Assembly (NCBI RefSeq): GCF_005405105.1
Contig: NZ_BJDK01000005.1
Coordinates: 1 to 64,000, forward strand
DNA: 64,000 nucleotides
Reading direction: 5' to 3'
Source: Lactiplantibacillus dongliensis
GTDB taxonomy: Bacteria; Bacillota; Bacilli; Lactobacillales; Lactobacillaceae
The notes under the pieces: model-generated
Seen by the model: the letters and a program-made list of their open reading frames with translations, nothing else
Databases searched by the model: none
What the model was told of the DNA's origin: nothing
Position numbers and translations under genes: made by a program
Shown here: positions 1-10,214 of the stretch, piece by piece
Position numbering within the stretch: position 1 is the stretch's first letter
Layout: each line of letters opens with the position of its first letter

Positions 1-69
1 ATAGTGAATCCAAAGTCATCCTAAACATTGAAAAGTTGGTACATCAACATTCTTCTTGACAAGACGTAG

Positions 70-98
70 AAAAAACCTCACCATTTATTTGATGAGGT
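70..98 (-). terminator. Intrinsic terminator, minus strand
   Basis: Read on the minus strand, an 8-bp stem (arms at 98-91 and 82-75) is followed by a run of T (the A run at 70-75 on plus). It lies about 150 bases past the stop of the prepilin-peptidase-like gene and probably ends its transcript. Positions 99-250 show no gene I can support. Confidence 0.6.
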
Positions 99-250
99 AA
101 TCATATCGTGTATTTAGTGACAATCATAGACGGTCAGTTATTGGGTGCTTACGATAATTCCAAACGAGTTTAACTTTACCTAATGAAAGATTGGGTGAAA
201 AATCCAAACCAACCTTGATTACTGGCGATCTTTAACTGGCTTGCATGAGG

Positions 251-934
251 TTATACCAATTGAGTGCATAGAATAAATCCCCAAGTTAAGAAGGGGACGA
301 AGGGTAAATGCGTGCGTTGCCGATCCAGTAGTAAGATTAATAATGCACCAAACGCAGCCATGGTCAGACTCGTTAAGACGACGGCGGGAGTGGCTAATAA
401 AGTCAGCATGATTAAGATATCCACATCGCCGAGACCAAACTTGTGGGTGAACTTGGCGAGGAGATACAAGCTCAGCAGTAAGCCAAGTAGCAGATAGAAC
501 GGTCCATTTAGTTGGGGTGGTTGTAGCCACAACCCAATGCTTGCTGGTAAGACTAAGGTCAGTGGATAGACACTAAAGGTTAAATAATCGGTGAGGCTGT
601 TGAATAAGAGCACCCCGTAACCAAGTAGTAATGGGACTAAGCTCAAACTAACGGTTGGTAGGGTGACTGCCAACAAGGTACCGCAAAGTAGTTCAACTAG
701 TGTGGAGCGTAAGCTGATGCGGTGCTGGCAATCCCAACAGCGACCGCGTTGAATCAAGACGCCTATTAATGGGAGGAGTTGCCAAACCCGCAAGTTTTGT
801 TTACAATAGGGACATTGTGATCGCGCGGCTGACTTAAAGATCGGTTGTCGATAACTGACGCGCTCGGCCATACAAGTAATGAATGAGCCGAGACAAGCGC
901 CGATACTAAAATAATAACTGATGAGTAGGAACAA
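251..934 (-). CDS. comC: Prepilin peptidase, A24 family (late competence ComC-like)
   Basis: A 227-residue polytopic membrane protein. The N-terminal part has a zinc-type pair of CxxC motifs (Cys41/44 and Cys66/69), as in prepilin peptidases that also N-methylate. Two aspartates typical of A24 aspartyl proteases follow: Asp116 in a hydrophobic stretch and Asp170 in the GLGD motif. The rest is about seven to eight membrane segments. The family cleaves leader peptides of type IV prepilin-like proteins; in lactobacilli the single copy serves the ComG competence pseudopilus. I start it at TTG 934 because AAAGGTGG lies about 7 bases upstream. It is divergent from rpsL, and no comG partner is nearby, so the competence role is inference from the family. 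Confidence 0.85.
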   Translation of the reverse strand: MFLLISYYFSIGACLGSFITCMAERVSYRQPIFKSAARSQCPYCKQNLRVWQLLPLIGVLIQRGRCWDCQHRISLRSTLVELLCGTLLAVTLPTVSLSLVPLLLGYGVLLFNSLTDYLTFSVYPLTLVLPASIGLWLQPPQLNGPFYLLLGLLLSLYLLAKFTHKFGLGDVDILIMLTLLATPAVVLTSLTMAAFGALLILLLDRQRTHLPFVPFLTWGFILCTQLV

Positions 935-1003
935 AGTGAAACCACCTTTCTAAAGTTGCGCTAACTATTAGGTAACTACGCAAAGAAAACTTGATTTCAT
1001 TTG

Positions 1004-1032
1004 TTGACACGCCTAAAGCATCATGCTATTCT
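1004..1032 (+). promoter_or_regulatory. Promoter of rpsL-rpsG(-fusA)
   Basis: TTGACA at 1004-1009 and TATTCT at 1027-1032 are separated by 17 bases. A TG dinucleotide one base before the -10 gives an extended -10. It points into the rpsL leader. Confidence 0.75.
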
Positions 1033-1039
1033 AGTAAAG

Positions 1040-1200
1040 GTGCTTTTTGCAGACAGATTCCTGTATAGGAATACAGACATGCTGACTGGTCGGCTCTAGC
1101 GCACAATATCGCCGCCGTTCGGGTTTCTTTTTTATCAAAAAAAGAACCACCTGGATGTGTGGACTTAAAAACTCAGACATTTTTGGAAGGAGGACACTTT
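1040..1200 (+). promoter_or_regulatory. Structured 5' leader of the rpsL operon
   Basis: About 165 bases separate the promoter from rpsL. They contain a short hairpin (ATTCC...GGAAT near 1059-1074) and a larger imperfect hairpin whose arms are T-rich and A-rich (about 1119-1148). Ribosomal operons in this group often carry autoregulatory leaders. I see structure but cannot match it to a named RNA family. Confidence 0.4.
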
Positions 1201-1205
1201 AGAAC

Positions 1206-1619
1206 ATGCCAACAATTAATCAATTGATTCGTAAAGGCCGTAAGTCTAAAGTATCAAAATCAAATGCCCCAGCGTTAAACTTCGGGTATAACAGTTACAA
1301 GAAGGTTGCAACTAAGAACCCAGCGCCACAAAAACGTGGGGTTGCGACTCGTGTCGGTACCATGACTCCTAAGAAGCCTAACTCAGCTTTGCGGAAATAC
1401 GCACGTGTTCGTTTATCTAACTTAATCGAAGTTACAGCTTACATTCCTGGTATTGGCCATAACCTCCAAGAACATAGTGTTGTTTTAATTCGTGGTGGTC
1501 GTGTAAAGGATTTACCTGGTGTACGTTACCATGTTATCCGTGGTACTTTGGATACTGCCGGTGTCGAAGATCGTCGCCAAGGCCGTTCCAAGTACGGTAC
1601 TAAGAAGCCAAAAGAATAG
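1206..1619 (+). CDS. rpsL: 30S ribosomal protein S12
   Basis: 137 residues with the S12 hallmarks: an N-terminal [11 protein letters not shown]-like stretch, the [11 protein letters not shown] segment and the GVRYHVIRG segment near the decoding centre. Lysines in these two segments are the classical streptomycin-resistance positions and look wild type (KPNSALRK intact). GGAGG lies just upstream of ATG 1206. It is the first gene of the rpsL-rpsG unit, 13 bases before rpsG, with fusA further downstream as in most Firmicutes. Confidence 0.97.
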   Translation: MPTINQLIRKGRKSKVSKSNAPALNFGYNSYKKVATKNPAPQKRGVATRVGTMTPKKPNSALRKYARVRLSNLIEVTAYIPGIGHNLQEHSVVLIRGGRVKDLPGVRYHVIRGTLDTAGVEDRRQGRSKYGTKKPKE

Positions 1620-1632
1620 GGAGGTAAGTTAA

Positions 1633-2103
1633 ATGCCAAGAAAAGGACAACCAGCAAAGCGCGAAGTTTTGCCAGATCCAATGTACGATTCTAAGTTAGT
1701 TACGCGTTTAATTAACCACCTAATGTTAGATGGTAAGCGCGGGACTGCATCAACTATCTTGTATGATGCGTTTGATCAAATTAAAGAACAAACTGGTAAC
1801 GAACCTTTAGATGTCTTCGAAGAAGCAATGAAGAACGTTATGCCAGTACTTGAAGTTAAAGCTCGCCGTGTCGGTGGTTCTAACTATCAAGTTCCTATCG
1901 AAGTTCGTCCAGATCGTAAAACGACTTTGGGCCTTCGTTGGATCGTTCAATATGCACGTTTACGTGGCGAACATACCATGTCCGACCGGTTAGCTCGTGA
2001 AATCATGGATGCTGCTAACAATACTGGTGCCTCAGTTAAGAAGCGGGAAGATACTCACCGTATGGCTGAAGCCAACCGTGCCTTTGCGCATTATCGTTGG
2101 TAA
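1633..2103 (+). CDS. rpsG: 30S ribosomal protein S7
   Basis: 156 residues, the normal length for S7, starting [10 protein letters not shown] and ending [11 protein letters not shown]7 is a primary 16S rRNA binder that nucleates the 30S head. It is preceded by a good ribosome binding site (GGGAGG) in the short gap after rpsL, so the two are almost certainly co-transcribed. In many bacteria S7 is the autoregulator of this operon, but no S7 binding site was identified here. Confidence 0.97.
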   Translation: MPRKGQPAKREVLPDPMYDSKLVTRLINHLMLDGKRGTASTILYDAFDQIKEQTGNEPLDVFEEAMKNVMPVLEVKARRVGGSNYQVPIEVRPDRKTTLGLRWIVQYARLRGEHTMSDRLAREIMDAANNTGASVKKREDTHRMAEANRAFAHYRW

Positions 2104-2155
2104 TATCTTCATGGTTTGGTTAAAGGGTTCCTTTGACTAAACGTAACAACAAGGT

Positions 2156-2191
2156 GGCTATTATATGTGAGCATATAGTAGTCATTTTTTT
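2156..2191 (+). terminator. Terminator/attenuator between rpsG and fusA
   Basis: A 12-bp stem with two G-T wobbles (2156-2167 with 2172-2183), a TGAG loop and a T7 run. It would end or reduce transcription between rpsG and fusA, so fusA may have its own promoter or be set at a different level. Confidence 0.75.
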
Positions 2192-2245
2192 AAGAAAAGT
2201 TTTTGATTATTACTACTTAATTTTGAGAGGAGAAACACTTTACTA

Positions 2246-4345
2246 ATGGCTAATACAAGAGAATTTTCACTCGATAAGACTCGTAACATTGGTATTATGG
2301 CCCATATCGATGCTGGTAAGACTACCACTACCGAACGTATCTTGTACTACACAGGTAAAATCCATAAAATTGGTGAAACCCATGATGGTGCTTCACAAAT
2401 GGACTGGATGGCCCAAGAACAAGAACGTGGGATTACCATTACCTCAGCTGCGACGACTGCTGAATGGAAAAAACATCGTATCAACATTATCGATACCCCA
2501 GGACACGTTGACTTCACGGTTGAAGTTGAACGGTCACTCCGGGTTTTGGATGGTGCGATTGCCGTCTTAGATGCTCAAGCTGGTGTTGAACCCCAAACTG
2601 AAACGGTTTGGCGTCAAGCATCAACGTATAACGTTCCTCGTGTCGTTTTCGTTAACAAGATGGACAAAATTGGTGCGGACTTCAAGTACTCTGTAAGCAC
2701 GATCCATGATCGTTTACAAGCTAACGCCCACGCTATCCAATTACCAATTGGTGCCGAAGACAATTTCGAAGGGGTCATTGACTTAATCGAAATGAAAGCT
2801 GACCTTTATGATGAAGATCAACTTGGTACGGAATGGGATACAGTTGACGTTCCTGATGAATACAAAGAAGAAGCTCAAGCTGCTCGTGATGATTTGATCG
2901 AAGCTTTAGCTGATATCGATGATGAAATCATGGAAAAATACCTTAGTGGTGAAGAGATTTCTAAAGACGAAATCAAAGCTGCTATTCGTAAAGGTACCTT
3001 GGCACTTGAATTCTTCCCAGTTTTAGCTGGTTCAGCCTTCAAGAACAAGGGTGTTCAAATGTTGATGGATTCAGTTGTTGATTACTTACCATCACCACTT
3101 GATGTTAAGCCTTACAAGGCTACTGATCCTGAAACTGATGAAGAAGTCGACTTAATTGCCGGCGACGACAAACCTTTCGCTGCCTTAGCATTTAAGGTTG
3201 CTACTGACCCATTCGTTGGTCGGTTGACTTTCATCCGGGTTTATCAAGGAACTTTGGAATCAGGTTCATACGTCTTGAACGCTACCAAAGACAAACGTGA
3301 ACGTGTCGGTCGTTTACTTCAAATGCATTCTAACCAACGGAAAGAAATCCCAGAAGTATTCTCTGGTGATATCGCCGCTGCGATTGGTTTGAAGAACACC
3401 ACTACTGGTGATTCATTGACTTCAATTGACCATCCATATCATTTGGAATCAATGGAATTCCCTGATCCCGTTATCCAGGTTGCCGTTGAACCTAAGACTA
3501 AGGCTGACCAAGATAAGATGAACGTTGCCTTACAAAAGCTTTCTGAAGAAGATCCTACTTTCAAGGCTGAAACTAACCAAGAAACTGGTGAAACTTTAAT
3601 CGCTGGGATGGGTGAATTACATTTGGACATCATCGTTGACCGGATGCGTCGTGAATTCAACGTTGAAGCAACTGTTGGTGCACCTCAAGTTTCTTATCGT
3701 GAAACCTTCACGAAAGCAACTAAGGTCCAAGGTAAGTTCGTTCACCAATCTGGTGGTAAAGGTCAATATGGGGATGTTTGGGTTGAATTTACACCTAACG
3801 AAGAAGGTAAAGGCTTCGAATTCGAAGATGCCATCGTCGGTGGGGTTGTTCCTCGCGAATACATTCCTTCAGTTGAACAAGGTTTGAAAGAAGCTATGGC
3901 TAACGGTGTGTTAGCTGGTTATCCATTGGTTGACGTTAAGGCAAAACTCTATGATGGGTCTTACCATGATGTCGATTCTAGTGAAGCAGCCTTCAAGATT
4001 GCCGCTTCATTAGCTTTACGGAATGCCACTAAGAGTGCTGGTCCTGTTATTTTGGAACCAATCATGAAGGTTGATATTGTGGCCCCAGAAGATTACTTAG
4101 GTGATGTTATGGGTCATGTTACCGCTCGTCGTGGGACAATCGAAGGGATGGAAGAACGTGGGAACGCTCAAGAAGTCCATGCCTTTGTACCGTTAGCTGA
4201 AATGTTCGGTTATGCAACGACTTTACGTTCTGCAACGCAAGGCCGTGGGACCTTCACAATGAGCTTTGATCATTACGAAAAGGTACCTAAGTCAGTTCAA
4301 GCTGATATTATCAAGAAAAATGGCGGCACTCCTGTCGAAGATTAA
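2246..4345 (+). CDS. fusA: Translation elongation factor G
   Basis: 699 residues, full length for EF-G, the GTPase that drives tRNA/mRNA translocation. The GTP-binding motifs are clear: AHIDAGKT at about 19-26, DTPGHVD at 83-89 and NKMD at 137-140. Domains II to V follow, including the [10 protein letters not shown] stretch of domain IV. Codon use is strongly biased, as expected for a very highly expressed gene. It starts at ATG 2246 after GAGAGGAG. It is followed by two strong terminators, so it is the last gene of its unit. Confidence 0.97.
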   Translation: MANTREFSLDKTRNIGIMAHIDAGKTTTTERILYYTGKIHKIGETHDGASQMDWMAQEQERGITITSAATTAEWKKHRINIIDTPGHVDFTVEVERSLRVLDGAIAVLDAQAGVEPQTETVWRQASTYNVPRVVFVNKMDKIGADFKYSVSTIHDRLQANAHAIQLPIGAEDNFEGVIDLIEMKADLYDEDQLGTEWDTVDVPDEYKEEAQAARDDLIEALADIDDEIMEKYLSGEEISKDEIKAAIRKGTLALEFFPVLAGSAFKNKGVQMLMDSVVDYLPSPLDVKPYKATDPETDEEVDLIAGDDKPFAALAFKVATDPFVGRLTFIRVYQGTLESGSYVLNATKDKRERVGRLLQMHSNQRKEIPEVFSGDIAAAIGLKNTTTGDSLTSIDHPYHLESMEFPDPVIQVAVEPKTKADQDKMNVALQKLSEEDPTFKAETNQETGETLIAGMGELHLDIIVDRMRREFNVEATVGAPQVSYRETFTKATKVQGKFVHQSGGKGQYGDVWVEFTPNEEGKGFEFEDAIVGGVVPREYIPSVEQGLKEAMANGVLAGYPLVDVKAKLYDGSYHDVDSSEAAFKIAASLALRNATKSAGPVILEPIMKVDIVAPEDYLGDVMGHVTARRGTIEGMEERGNAQEVHAFVPLAEMFGYATTLRSATQGRGTFTMSFDHYEKVPKSVQADIIKKNGGTPVED

Positions 4346-4361
4346 TCTTGATTAAAAAGAA

Positions 4362-4393
4362 GGTGTTGGGTCTTAGACTCAACATCTTTTTTT
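4362..4393 (+). terminator. Terminator after fusA
   Basis: An 11-bp stem (4362-4372 with 4376-4386), a TTA loop and T7. Strong Rho-independent terminator directly behind fusA. Confidence 0.9.
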
Positions 4394-4416
4394 GTACGTT
4401 GGATAGCTCTAGCTTA

Positions 4417-4450
4417 AAGACGCCTGCGATCAGTCTCAGGCGTCTTTTTT
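4417..4450. terminator. Second, bidirectional-type terminator
   Basis: An 8-bp GC-rich stem (GACGCCTG at 4419-4426 with CAGGCGTC at 4437-4444), a 10-base loop, flanking AA and T6. A backup to the terminator just upstream. Confidence 0.85.
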
Positions 4451-4930
4451 GCGTAGCTTTTAATTCAATTGCTTCTATTATAGTAGGGTGCCTGGCATAA
4501 GTGGGTCTTGTTTGAAAAAATAGCTGCGTTGAATTGCGGCTGTCCCCATGTTTGTAAAACACTCTTGCAAAAAAAGTGAGGGCGATCGATTAGCCGGGGG
4601 TGGTCGTAAAAATGCCGTGCCAGTTAGTCACCACTTGGGTGATTTTAAAATTAAGATGTGGTTCTGCTTGCAACTCGTGTTAAACGAGCGTATTATTGCA
4701 AATAACGTCGTGCGTTATGACAGACAGGAATGATTGAGCCAATTGGCAATGAGTTGCCACAGTAGGTCAGTGATTTCTAAAACGTTACGCGTGAATCCAT
4801 GCGTGCTAACCGCTAATCTAGAAATAAAAGTCTGAAAGGACTACTATTTCAATTGAATTTATGTTACATTTATTGGTGCTGGTTCAAAAAAGGTAACACG
4901 GTTTACAACGATGGTTCTAAAAAAGTGTGG
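4451..4930. other. Non-coding stretch between fusA and the S10 operon
   Basis: About 480 bases with no gene I can support. Two open frames exist (4548-4733 and 4853-5191), but they have poor composition, no ribosome binding site and no recognisable domain. I see no tRNA or insertion sequence. Confidence 0.6.
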
Positions 4931-4936
4931 AAACAC

Positions 4937-4965
4937 TTGCTATTACAAAGCTTTTCAGTTATTAT
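4937..4965 (+). promoter_or_regulatory. Promoter of the S10-spc-alpha operon
   Basis: TTGCTA at 4937-4942 and TATTAT at 4960-4965, 17-base spacer. It lies about 170 bases before rpsJ and is the only good promoter in front of it. Confidence 0.6.
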
Positions 4966-4984
4966 AGATTGTGCTTGGTATTTA

Positions 4985-5120
4985 GAAGGGGAGTATTGTA
5001 CCCCCCGACATCAAGTAGTCGTAGTTAGCTTTGATGTGAAAGGTTGCGACACGCCCGGCCACATTGTCATGGGACGTGGCGGTAATTTTCACGGAGCTAG
5101 TCTTATTTTTAAAATAGACG
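4985..5120 (+). promoter_or_regulatory. Structured leader of the rpsJ (S10) operon
   Basis: Between promoter and gene are several stems: GGGG...CCCC around 4989-5005; ACATCAA with TTTGATGT around 5008-5036; and GCCAC...GTGGC around 5060-5088 inside a GC-rich block. The placement suits an autoregulatory ribosomal-protein leader (L4 in other bacteria). I infer this from position and foldability only. Confidence 0.45.
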
Positions 5121-5135
5121 AAGGAGGTCACAACA

Positions 5136-5444
5136 ATGGCAAAGCAAAAAATTCGTATCCGTTTAAAGGCATACGAACACCGTATTCTTGATCAATCAGC
5201 TGATAAGATTGTCGAAACGGCAAAGAGAACTGGTGCTACTATTTCAGGTCCAATTCCCTTACCAACTGATCGGACGATTTACACGGTCCTACGTTCACCA
5301 CATAAGTTTAAGGACTCACGTGAACAATTCGAAATGCGGACTCACAAGCGGTTAATCGATATCGTTAACCCAACGCCTAAGACAGTCGATTCATTAATGA
5401 AGTTAGACTTGCCTAGCGGTGTAGATATTGAAATCAAGCTTTAA
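5136..5444 (+). CDS. rpsJ: 30S ribosomal protein S10 (NusE)
   Basis: 102 residues, standard for S10, with the typical start [20 protein letters not shown]. Besides its role in the 30S head, S10 acts as NusE with NusB in antitermination. AAGGAGG lies 8 bases upstream of ATG 5136. First gene of the long S10-spc-alpha cluster. Confidence 0.97.
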   Translation: MAKQKIRIRLKAYEHRILDQSADKIVETAKRTGATISGPIPLPTDRTIYTVLRSPHKFKDSREQFEMRTHKRLIDIVNPTPKTVDSLMKLDLPSGVDIEIKL

Positions 5445-5477
5445 TACAAAATATATCAATTAATTGGAGGTGTACTC

Positions 5478-6107
5478 ATGACCACTAAAGGAATCTTAGG
5501 GAAAAAGGTAGGAATGACGCAAGTCTTCACTGAAGCCGGGGAATTAATCCCAGTGACAGTTATCGAAGTTCAACCTAACGTTGTGTTGCAAGTTAAGACT
5601 GTTGAAAACGACGGTTACGAAGCAATTCAATTAGGTATCGGCGATAAGCGTGAAGTCTTGACTAACAAACCTGCTCAAGGTCATGCAGCAAAAGCAAAAA
5701 CGACTCCTAAGCGCTTCATTCGTGAAATTCGTAATGTTGAGCTTGGAGAATACACAGTAGGTGACGAACTCAAGGCTGACATCTTTGCAGCCGGAGACGC
5801 CGTTGACGTTACGGGTATCACTAAAGGTCATGGTTACCAAGGTAATATTCATAAAGACGGACAAAGTCGTGGACCAATGGCCCATGGGTCTCGTTACCAT
5901 CGTCGTCCAGGTTCATTAGGTGCTATTATCAACCGGGTCTTCAAAGGTAAGAAATTACCAGGTCGGATGGGTAATCACCAACGGACAATGCAAAACTTAC
6001 AAGTTGTTCGGGCCGACGTTGAAAATAACGTATTGTTGATCAAAGGGAATGTTCCTGGCGTTAACAAGTCATACGTTACAATTAAGACATCTGTAAAGAG
6101 TAAATAA
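5478..6107 (+). CDS. rplC: 50S ribosomal protein L3
   Basis: 209 residues, normal length. It has the family start ([13 protein letters not shown]) and the central [16 protein letters not shown] loop that reaches towards the peptidyl transferase centre. L3 is an early 23S rRNA assembly protein. GGAGGTG precedes ATG 5478. It is co-directional and tightly spaced with rpsJ and rplD. Confidence 0.97.
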   Translation: MTTKGILGKKVGMTQVFTEAGELIPVTVIEVQPNVVLQVKTVENDGYEAIQLGIGDKREVLTNKPAQGHAAKAKTTPKRFIREIRNVELGEYTVGDELKADIFAAGDAVDVTGITKGHGYQGNIHKDGQSRGPMAHGSRYHRRPGSLGAIINRVFKGKKLPGRMGNHQRTMQNLQVVRADVENNVLLIKGNVPGVNKSYVTIKTSVKSK

Positions 6108-6125
6108 GGAAGGAGGACATAATAC

Positions 6126-6749
6126 ATGACTAGCGTAGCATTATTCAAACAAGACGGTACGCAAAATGGTGACGTCACCTTAAACGATGCCGTATTTGGT
6201 GTTGAACCAAACGAAAACGTCGTCTTTGACGCAATCTTGATGCAACGAGCATCATTACGCCAAGGGACACACGCAGTTAAGAACCGTAGTGCTCGTCGCG
6301 GTGGTGGTAAGAAGCCATGGCGTCAAAAGGGTACCGGTCGTGCGCGTCAAGGTTCAATCCGTTCACCACAATGGCGTAAAGGTGGGATTGTCTTCGGACC
6401 AACTCCACGTTCGTACAGCTACAAATTACCTAAGAAGGTTATGCGCTTAGCTTTGAAGTCCGTCCTTTCACAAAAAGTATTGGACAATAGCTTAGTCGCC
6501 GTTGAAACTTTAGCTTTCGACCAACCAAAGACTAAGGAATTTGCTAACGTATTAAATAACCTCAATGTGGATACTAAGACTTTAGTTTTAGTTGAAGCCG
6601 ACAACGAAAAGGCTGCTTTGGCAGGTCGTAACTTACCAAATGTTAAGATCATCAAAGCTAATGGTGTGAACGTCTTAGATGTTGCTAACAGCGACAAATT
6701 AGTCGTTACCCAAAAAGCCCTCGATCAATTAGGGGAGGCGCTCGCATAA
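6126..6749 (+). CDS. rplD: 50S ribosomal protein L4
   Basis: 207 residues. The conserved extended loop with [20 protein letters not shown] that lines the exit tunnel is present at about 60-80. L4 is an early assembly protein and, in many bacteria, represses the S10 operon by binding its leader. Its stop overlaps the start of rplW by one base (TAATG), which suggests translational coupling. Confidence 0.97.
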   Translation: MTSVALFKQDGTQNGDVTLNDAVFGVEPNENVVFDAILMQRASLRQGTHAVKNRSARRGGGKKPWRQKGTGRARQGSIRSPQWRKGGIVFGPTPRSYSYKLPKKVMRLALKSVLSQKVLDNSLVAVETLAFDQPKTKEFANVLNNLNVDTKTLVLVEADNEKAALAGRNLPNVKIIKANGVNVLDVANSDKLVVTQKALDQLGEALA

Positions 6750-7045
6750 TGGAAGCACGCGATGTAATTTTACGTCCTGTAATCACTGAAGCATCAATGG
6801 CTAACTTGGACGACAAGCGCTACACATTTGATGTGAACGTACAGGCGACAAAAACACAAGTTAAAAAAGCTATCGAAGAAATCTTCGATGTTAAAGTCGT
6901 TAAAGTCAACATTATGAACGTTAAAGGGAAACTTAAGCGTCAAGGTCGTTACGCTGGCTACACTAAGAAGCGTCGTAAGGCCATTGTTACCTTAACTCCT
7001 GATTCAAACGAAATTAAATTGTTTAACGACAAAGATCAAGACTAA
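6749..7045 (+). CDS. rplW: 50S ribosomal protein L23
   Basis: 98 residues, normal for L23, which sits at the tunnel exit and docks trigger factor and SRP. The ITEASM start and the [13 protein letters not shown] stretch are typical. It starts at ATG 6749 inside the rplD stop codon; a GGGGAGG-like site lies in the rplD end. Confidence 0.96.
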   Translation: MEARDVILRPVITEASMANLDDKRYTFDVNVQATKTQVKKAIEEIFDVKVVKVNIMNVKGKLKRQGRYAGYTKKRRKAIVTLTPDSNEIKLFNDKDQD

Positions 7046-7069
7046 ATCTATTTATAGGAGGTAACTCTA

Positions 7070-7909
7070 GTGGGTATTAAGAAGTATAAACCAACCACTA
7101 ACGGCCGTCGTAATATGACTGCTTCAGATTTTGCTGAAATCACTAAGACAAAACCTGAAAAGTCATTATTAGACTCACAAAGTCATACAGCCGGTCGTAA
7201 CAGTTATGGTCACATCACTGTTCGTCATCGTGGTGGCGGTCATAAACAACAATACCGTTTAGTTGACTTCAAGCGGATTAAAGATGAAGTTCCAGCTACG
7301 GTTAAAGCGATTGAATATGATCCTAATCGGACTGCTAACATTGCTTTAGTAGTTTACGGTGATGGGGTAAAATCATATATCTTAGCACCAAAAGGTTTGG
7401 AAGTTGGGATGCAAATTCAATCTGGTGTCGATGCCGATATCAAGGTTGGGAATGCCTTACCATTAACTAACATTCCAGTTGGTACTGTGATTCACAATAT
7501 CGAATTGAAGCCTGGTAAGGGTGGCCAATTAGCACGTTCTGCTGGTGCGTCTGCTCAATTACTTGGTAAGGAAGGCAAATATGCCATTGTGCGTTTGTCA
7601 TCTGGTGAAGTTCGTTTAGTTCTCTTAACTGGCCGTGCTACTATTGGTACTGTTGGTAACGAACAACACGAATTGATCAATTCTGGTAAAGCCGGTCGTA
7701 CGCGTTGGCAAGGTAAACGTCCAACGGTTCGTGGTTCTGTAATGAACCCTAACGATCACCCTCATGGTGGTGGTGAAGGTAAGGCTCCAATCGGTCATCC
7801 ATCACCAATGTCGCCATGGGGTAAGAAAACCCTTGGGAAGAAGACTCGGAACAAGAAGGCTCGTTCAAACAAGCTTATCGTTCGTGGTCGTCGTCCAGGC
7901 AAACATTAA
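7070..7909 (+). CDS. rplB: 50S ribosomal protein L2
   Basis: 279 residues. It has the SH3-like/OB-fold L2 architecture and the highly conserved C-terminal [18 protein letters not shown] segment, whose histidine lies near the peptidyl transferase centre. Starts at GTG 7070 after TAGGAGG. High-expression codon use. Confidence 0.97.
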   Translation: MGIKKYKPTTNGRRNMTASDFAEITKTKPEKSLLDSQSHTAGRNSYGHITVRHRGGGHKQQYRLVDFKRIKDEVPATVKAIEYDPNRTANIALVVYGDGVKSYILAPKGLEVGMQIQSGVDADIKVGNALPLTNIPVGTVIHNIELKPGKGGQLARSAGASAQLLGKEGKYAIVRLSSGEVRLVLLTGRATIGTVGNEQHELINSGKAGRTRWQGKRPTVRGSVMNPNDHPHGGGEGKAPIGHPSPMSPWGKKTLGKKTRNKKARSNKLIVRGRRPGKH

Positions 7910-7948
7910 TAGTCGAATTTACTGTAGTTTTCGAGAGGAGGTCACAAG

Positions 7949-8224
7949 ATGGGTCGTAGTTTAAAGAAGGGACCTTTCGCAGATGCGCATTTATTAAAGA
8001 AAATCGATGCACAATCTGATTCTGACAAGAAATCTGTCATCAAGACGTGGTCACGTCGTTCAACAATTTTCCCTAGTTTCATTGGGTATACAATCGCTGT
8101 TTATGATGGTCGCAAGCATGTCCCAGTTTATATCCAAGACGATATGGTCGGTCATAAGTTAGGTGAATTTGTACCTACACGGACTTTCCATGGTCACGGT
8201 ACAGACGATAAGACAACTAAGTAA
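7949..8224 (+). CDS. rpsS: 30S ribosomal protein S19
   Basis: 91 residues with the S19 signatures [20 protein letters not shown] and [14 protein letters not shown]19 forms a complex with S13 in the 30S head. GAGAGGAGG is upstream of ATG 7949. Confidence 0.97.
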   Translation: MGRSLKKGPFADAHLLKKIDAQSDSDKKSVIKTWSRRSTIFPSFIGYTIAVYDGRKHVPVYIQDDMVGHKLGEFVPTRTFHGHGTDDKTTK

Positions 8225-8242
8225 AAGTTAGGAGGATAAAGA

Positions 8243-8590
8243 ATGGCTGAACAAGTAACATCTGCACGCGCAACTGCAAAAACTGTTCGTATCGCCGCTC
8301 GTAAGGTCCGCCTAGTTGTCGATCTTATCAGAGGTAAAAGCGTTGCCGAAGCATTAGCAATCTTAAAGTTCACTCCACGGGGTGGATCACCAGTAGTCGA
8401 AAAAGTACTACTTTCAGCAGTTGCCAACGCTGAAAACAACTTTGACTTAGATCGTGAAGATTTGGTCGTCAGCGAAGCTTTTGTTAACGAAGGACCAACC
8501 TTAAAACGGTTCCGTCCACGGGCAAAGGGTTCTGCTTCACCAATCAACAAGCGGACTAGCCACATTACGATCACAGTTACTGAAAAATAG
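8243..8590 (+). CDS. rplV: 50S ribosomal protein L22
   Basis: 115 residues. Its beta-hairpin ([20 protein letters not shown]) reaches into the exit tunnel; changes there give macrolide resistance in other bacteria, and the hairpin here looks intact. AGGAGG precedes ATG 8243, 18 bases after rpsS. Confidence 0.97.
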   Translation: MAEQVTSARATAKTVRIAARKVRLVVDLIRGKSVAEALAILKFTPRGGSPVVEKVLLSAVANAENNFDLDREDLVVSEAFVNEGPTLKRFRPRAKGSASPINKRTSHITITVTEK

Positions 8591-8602
8591 GAGGGATAAC
8601 GC

Positions 8603-9259
8603 GTGGGTCAAAAAGTAAATCCAACCGGATTACGTGTAGGAATCATTCGCGACTGGGAAGCAAAATGGTATGCTGAAAAAGATTTTGCAACTTACTTAAA
8701 CGAAGATTTACGTATCCGTAAGTATATTGAAAAACGACTTGCCGACGCTTCCGTCTCCACCGTTGAAATCGAACGCGCTGCAAATCGCGTGAACATTTCA
8801 ATCCATACCGCTAAACCAGGGATGGTTATTGGTAAGGGTGGTTCTGAAGTTGAAGCACTTCGTAAAGAATTAAATGAATTAACTGGTAAGCGAGTACACA
8901 TCAACATCATCGAAATCAAGAAACCTGATTTAGATGCTAAATTAGTTGGTGAAAGTATTGCACGTCAACTGGAAGGCCGTGTTGCTTTCCGTCGTGCGAT
9001 GCGTGGTGCTATGCAACGTACTATGCGTTCAGGCGCTAAGGGTATTAAGACACAAGTTGCTGGCCGTTTAAACGGGGCCGACATGTCACGTGTTGAAACT
9101 TACTCAGACGGTACGGTTCCATTGCATACGTTACGGGCTGACATTGATTACGCTTGGGTAGAAGCTACTACCACGTATGGTCAACTTGGCGTTAAGACAT
9201 GGATCTACCGTGGCGAAATCTTGCCAGAAAAGAAATCTGCAGATAAAGGAGGAAAATAA
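8603..9259 (+). CDS. rpsC: 30S ribosomal protein S3
   Basis: 218 residues with an N-terminal [14 protein letters not shown], a KH type 2 domain with the GKGG loop near residue 77, and a C-terminal domain containing a [14 protein letters not shown] motif. S3 lines the mRNA entry channel. Starts at GTG 8603 after AGGAGGG. Two bases separate it from rplP. Confidence 0.97.
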   Translation: MGQKVNPTGLRVGIIRDWEAKWYAEKDFATYLNEDLRIRKYIEKRLADASVSTVEIERAANRVNISIHTAKPGMVIGKGGSEVEALRKELNELTGKRVHINIIEIKKPDLDAKLVGESIARQLEGRVAFRRAMRGAMQRTMRSGAKGIKTQVAGRLNGADMSRVETYSDGTVPLHTLRADIDYAWVEATTTYGQLGVKTWIYRGEILPEKKSADKGGK

Positions 9260-9261
9260 GC

Positions 9262-9696
9262 ATGCTAGTACCTAAACGGGTAAAATTCCGTCGTGTTCAC
9301 CGTGGTAAGATGCGCGGTGAAGCCAAAGGCGGTAAGTCAGTTGCTTTCGGTGAATATGGTTTACAAACACTGGAATCACACTGGATCAGTAACCGGCAGA
9401 TTGAAGCTGCTCGTGTTGCTATGAACCGTTACATGAAGCGTGGCGGTAAAGTATGGATCAAAATTTTCCCTCACAAGTCCTACACTGAAAAAGGTGTCGG
9501 CGTGCGGATGGGTAATGGGAAAGGTACTCCTGCAGGTTGGGTTGCCCCAGTAAAACGTAACAAGGTTATGTTTGAAGTCGGTGGCGTTTCTGAAGAAGTT
9601 GCTCGCGAAGCTTTACGCTTAGCTGGCACGAAGTTACCTGTAAGAACGAAGATTATTAAGCGCGAGGAAGTAGGTGGCGAATCAGATGAAGGCTAA
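9262..9696 (+). CDS. rplP: 50S ribosomal protein L16
   Basis: 144 residues, normal for L16, which helps position the A-site tRNA. It starts [19 protein letters not shown], with a central [22 protein letters not shown] segment. AAAGGAGG lies at the end of rpsC. Its last codons overlap rpmC by 11 bases. Confidence 0.97.
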
Positions 9697-9880
9697 GGAA
9701 ATTAAAGCATTGTCCACTACTGAAATGCTCGAAAAAGAAAAGTCTTACAAAGACGAACTTTTCAACTTGCGTTTTCAATTGGCCACTGGTCAGCTCGAAA
9801 ACACCGCTCGTTTAAAGCAAGTTCGTAAGAATATCGCACGTATCAAAACTGCGTTGCGTGAACAAGAGTTAAACAAGTAG
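9686..9880 (+). CDS. rpmC: 50S ribosomal protein L29
   Basis: 64 residues, the usual length, two helices in a coiled hairpin with [19 protein letters not shown] in the middle. I place the start at ATG 9686, not at GTG 9674: AGGTGG at about 9670-9675 gives a good 10-base spacing to 9686, and the 64-residue form matches the family. L29 sits near the tunnel exit beside L23. Confidence 0.95.
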
Positions 9881-9902
9881 AGTATAAAGGAGGCAATCTC
9901 GA

Positions 9903-10172
9903 ATGAGTGAAGATACTCGTAACAGCCGCAAGGTTATCCAAGGACGCGTTGTTTCAGATAAGATGGATAAGACCATCGTCGTTGTTCGTGAAACATACAA
10001 GAATCATCCTGTTTACGGCAAACGTGTTCGTTATTCAAAGAAATACAAGGCTCATGATGAAAATAATGAAGCCCATATTGGCGATATCGTCCGGATCATG
10101 GAAACTCGTCCTTTATCAGCTACAAAGCGTTTCCGCTTACTTGACGTCGTTCAAAAAGCTGTTATTATCTAG
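9903..10172 (+). CDS. rpsQ: 30S ribosomal protein S17
   Basis: 89 residues with the OB-fold core [14 protein letters not shown] and the [14 protein letters not shown] segment. A primary 16S rRNA binder. AAAGGAGG precedes ATG 9903. Last gene of the classical S10 operon part before the spc part. Confidence 0.97.
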   Translation: MSEDTRNSRKVIQGRVVSDKMDKTIVVVRETYKNHPVYGKRVRYSKKYKAHDENNEAHIGDIVRIMETRPLSATKRFRLLDVVQKAVII

Positions 10173-10214
10173 TTTATTAGCTGATTAATATTAAATGAAG
10201 GGAGGACACTTACT

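Noticed and set aside
3-59. Open plus-strand frame from the window edge ending at TGA 57-59, possibly the 3' end of a gene
   Set aside because: Only 18 codons are visible, with no recognisable motif, and the nearby terminator reads on the minus strand.
4548-4733. Open frame of 61 codons between fusA and rpsJ
   Set aside because: No ribosome binding site, odd composition, and it lies behind two terminators in non-coding sequence.
4853-5191. 112-codon frame running into rpsJ
   Set aside because: It crosses the promoter and leader of rpsJ and overlaps the rpsJ start in another frame; no domain.
8194-8574. Long open frames antisense to ribosomal genes (for example opposite rplV)
   Set aside because: They are by-products of strong codon bias in the sense genes and have no start signals or domains.
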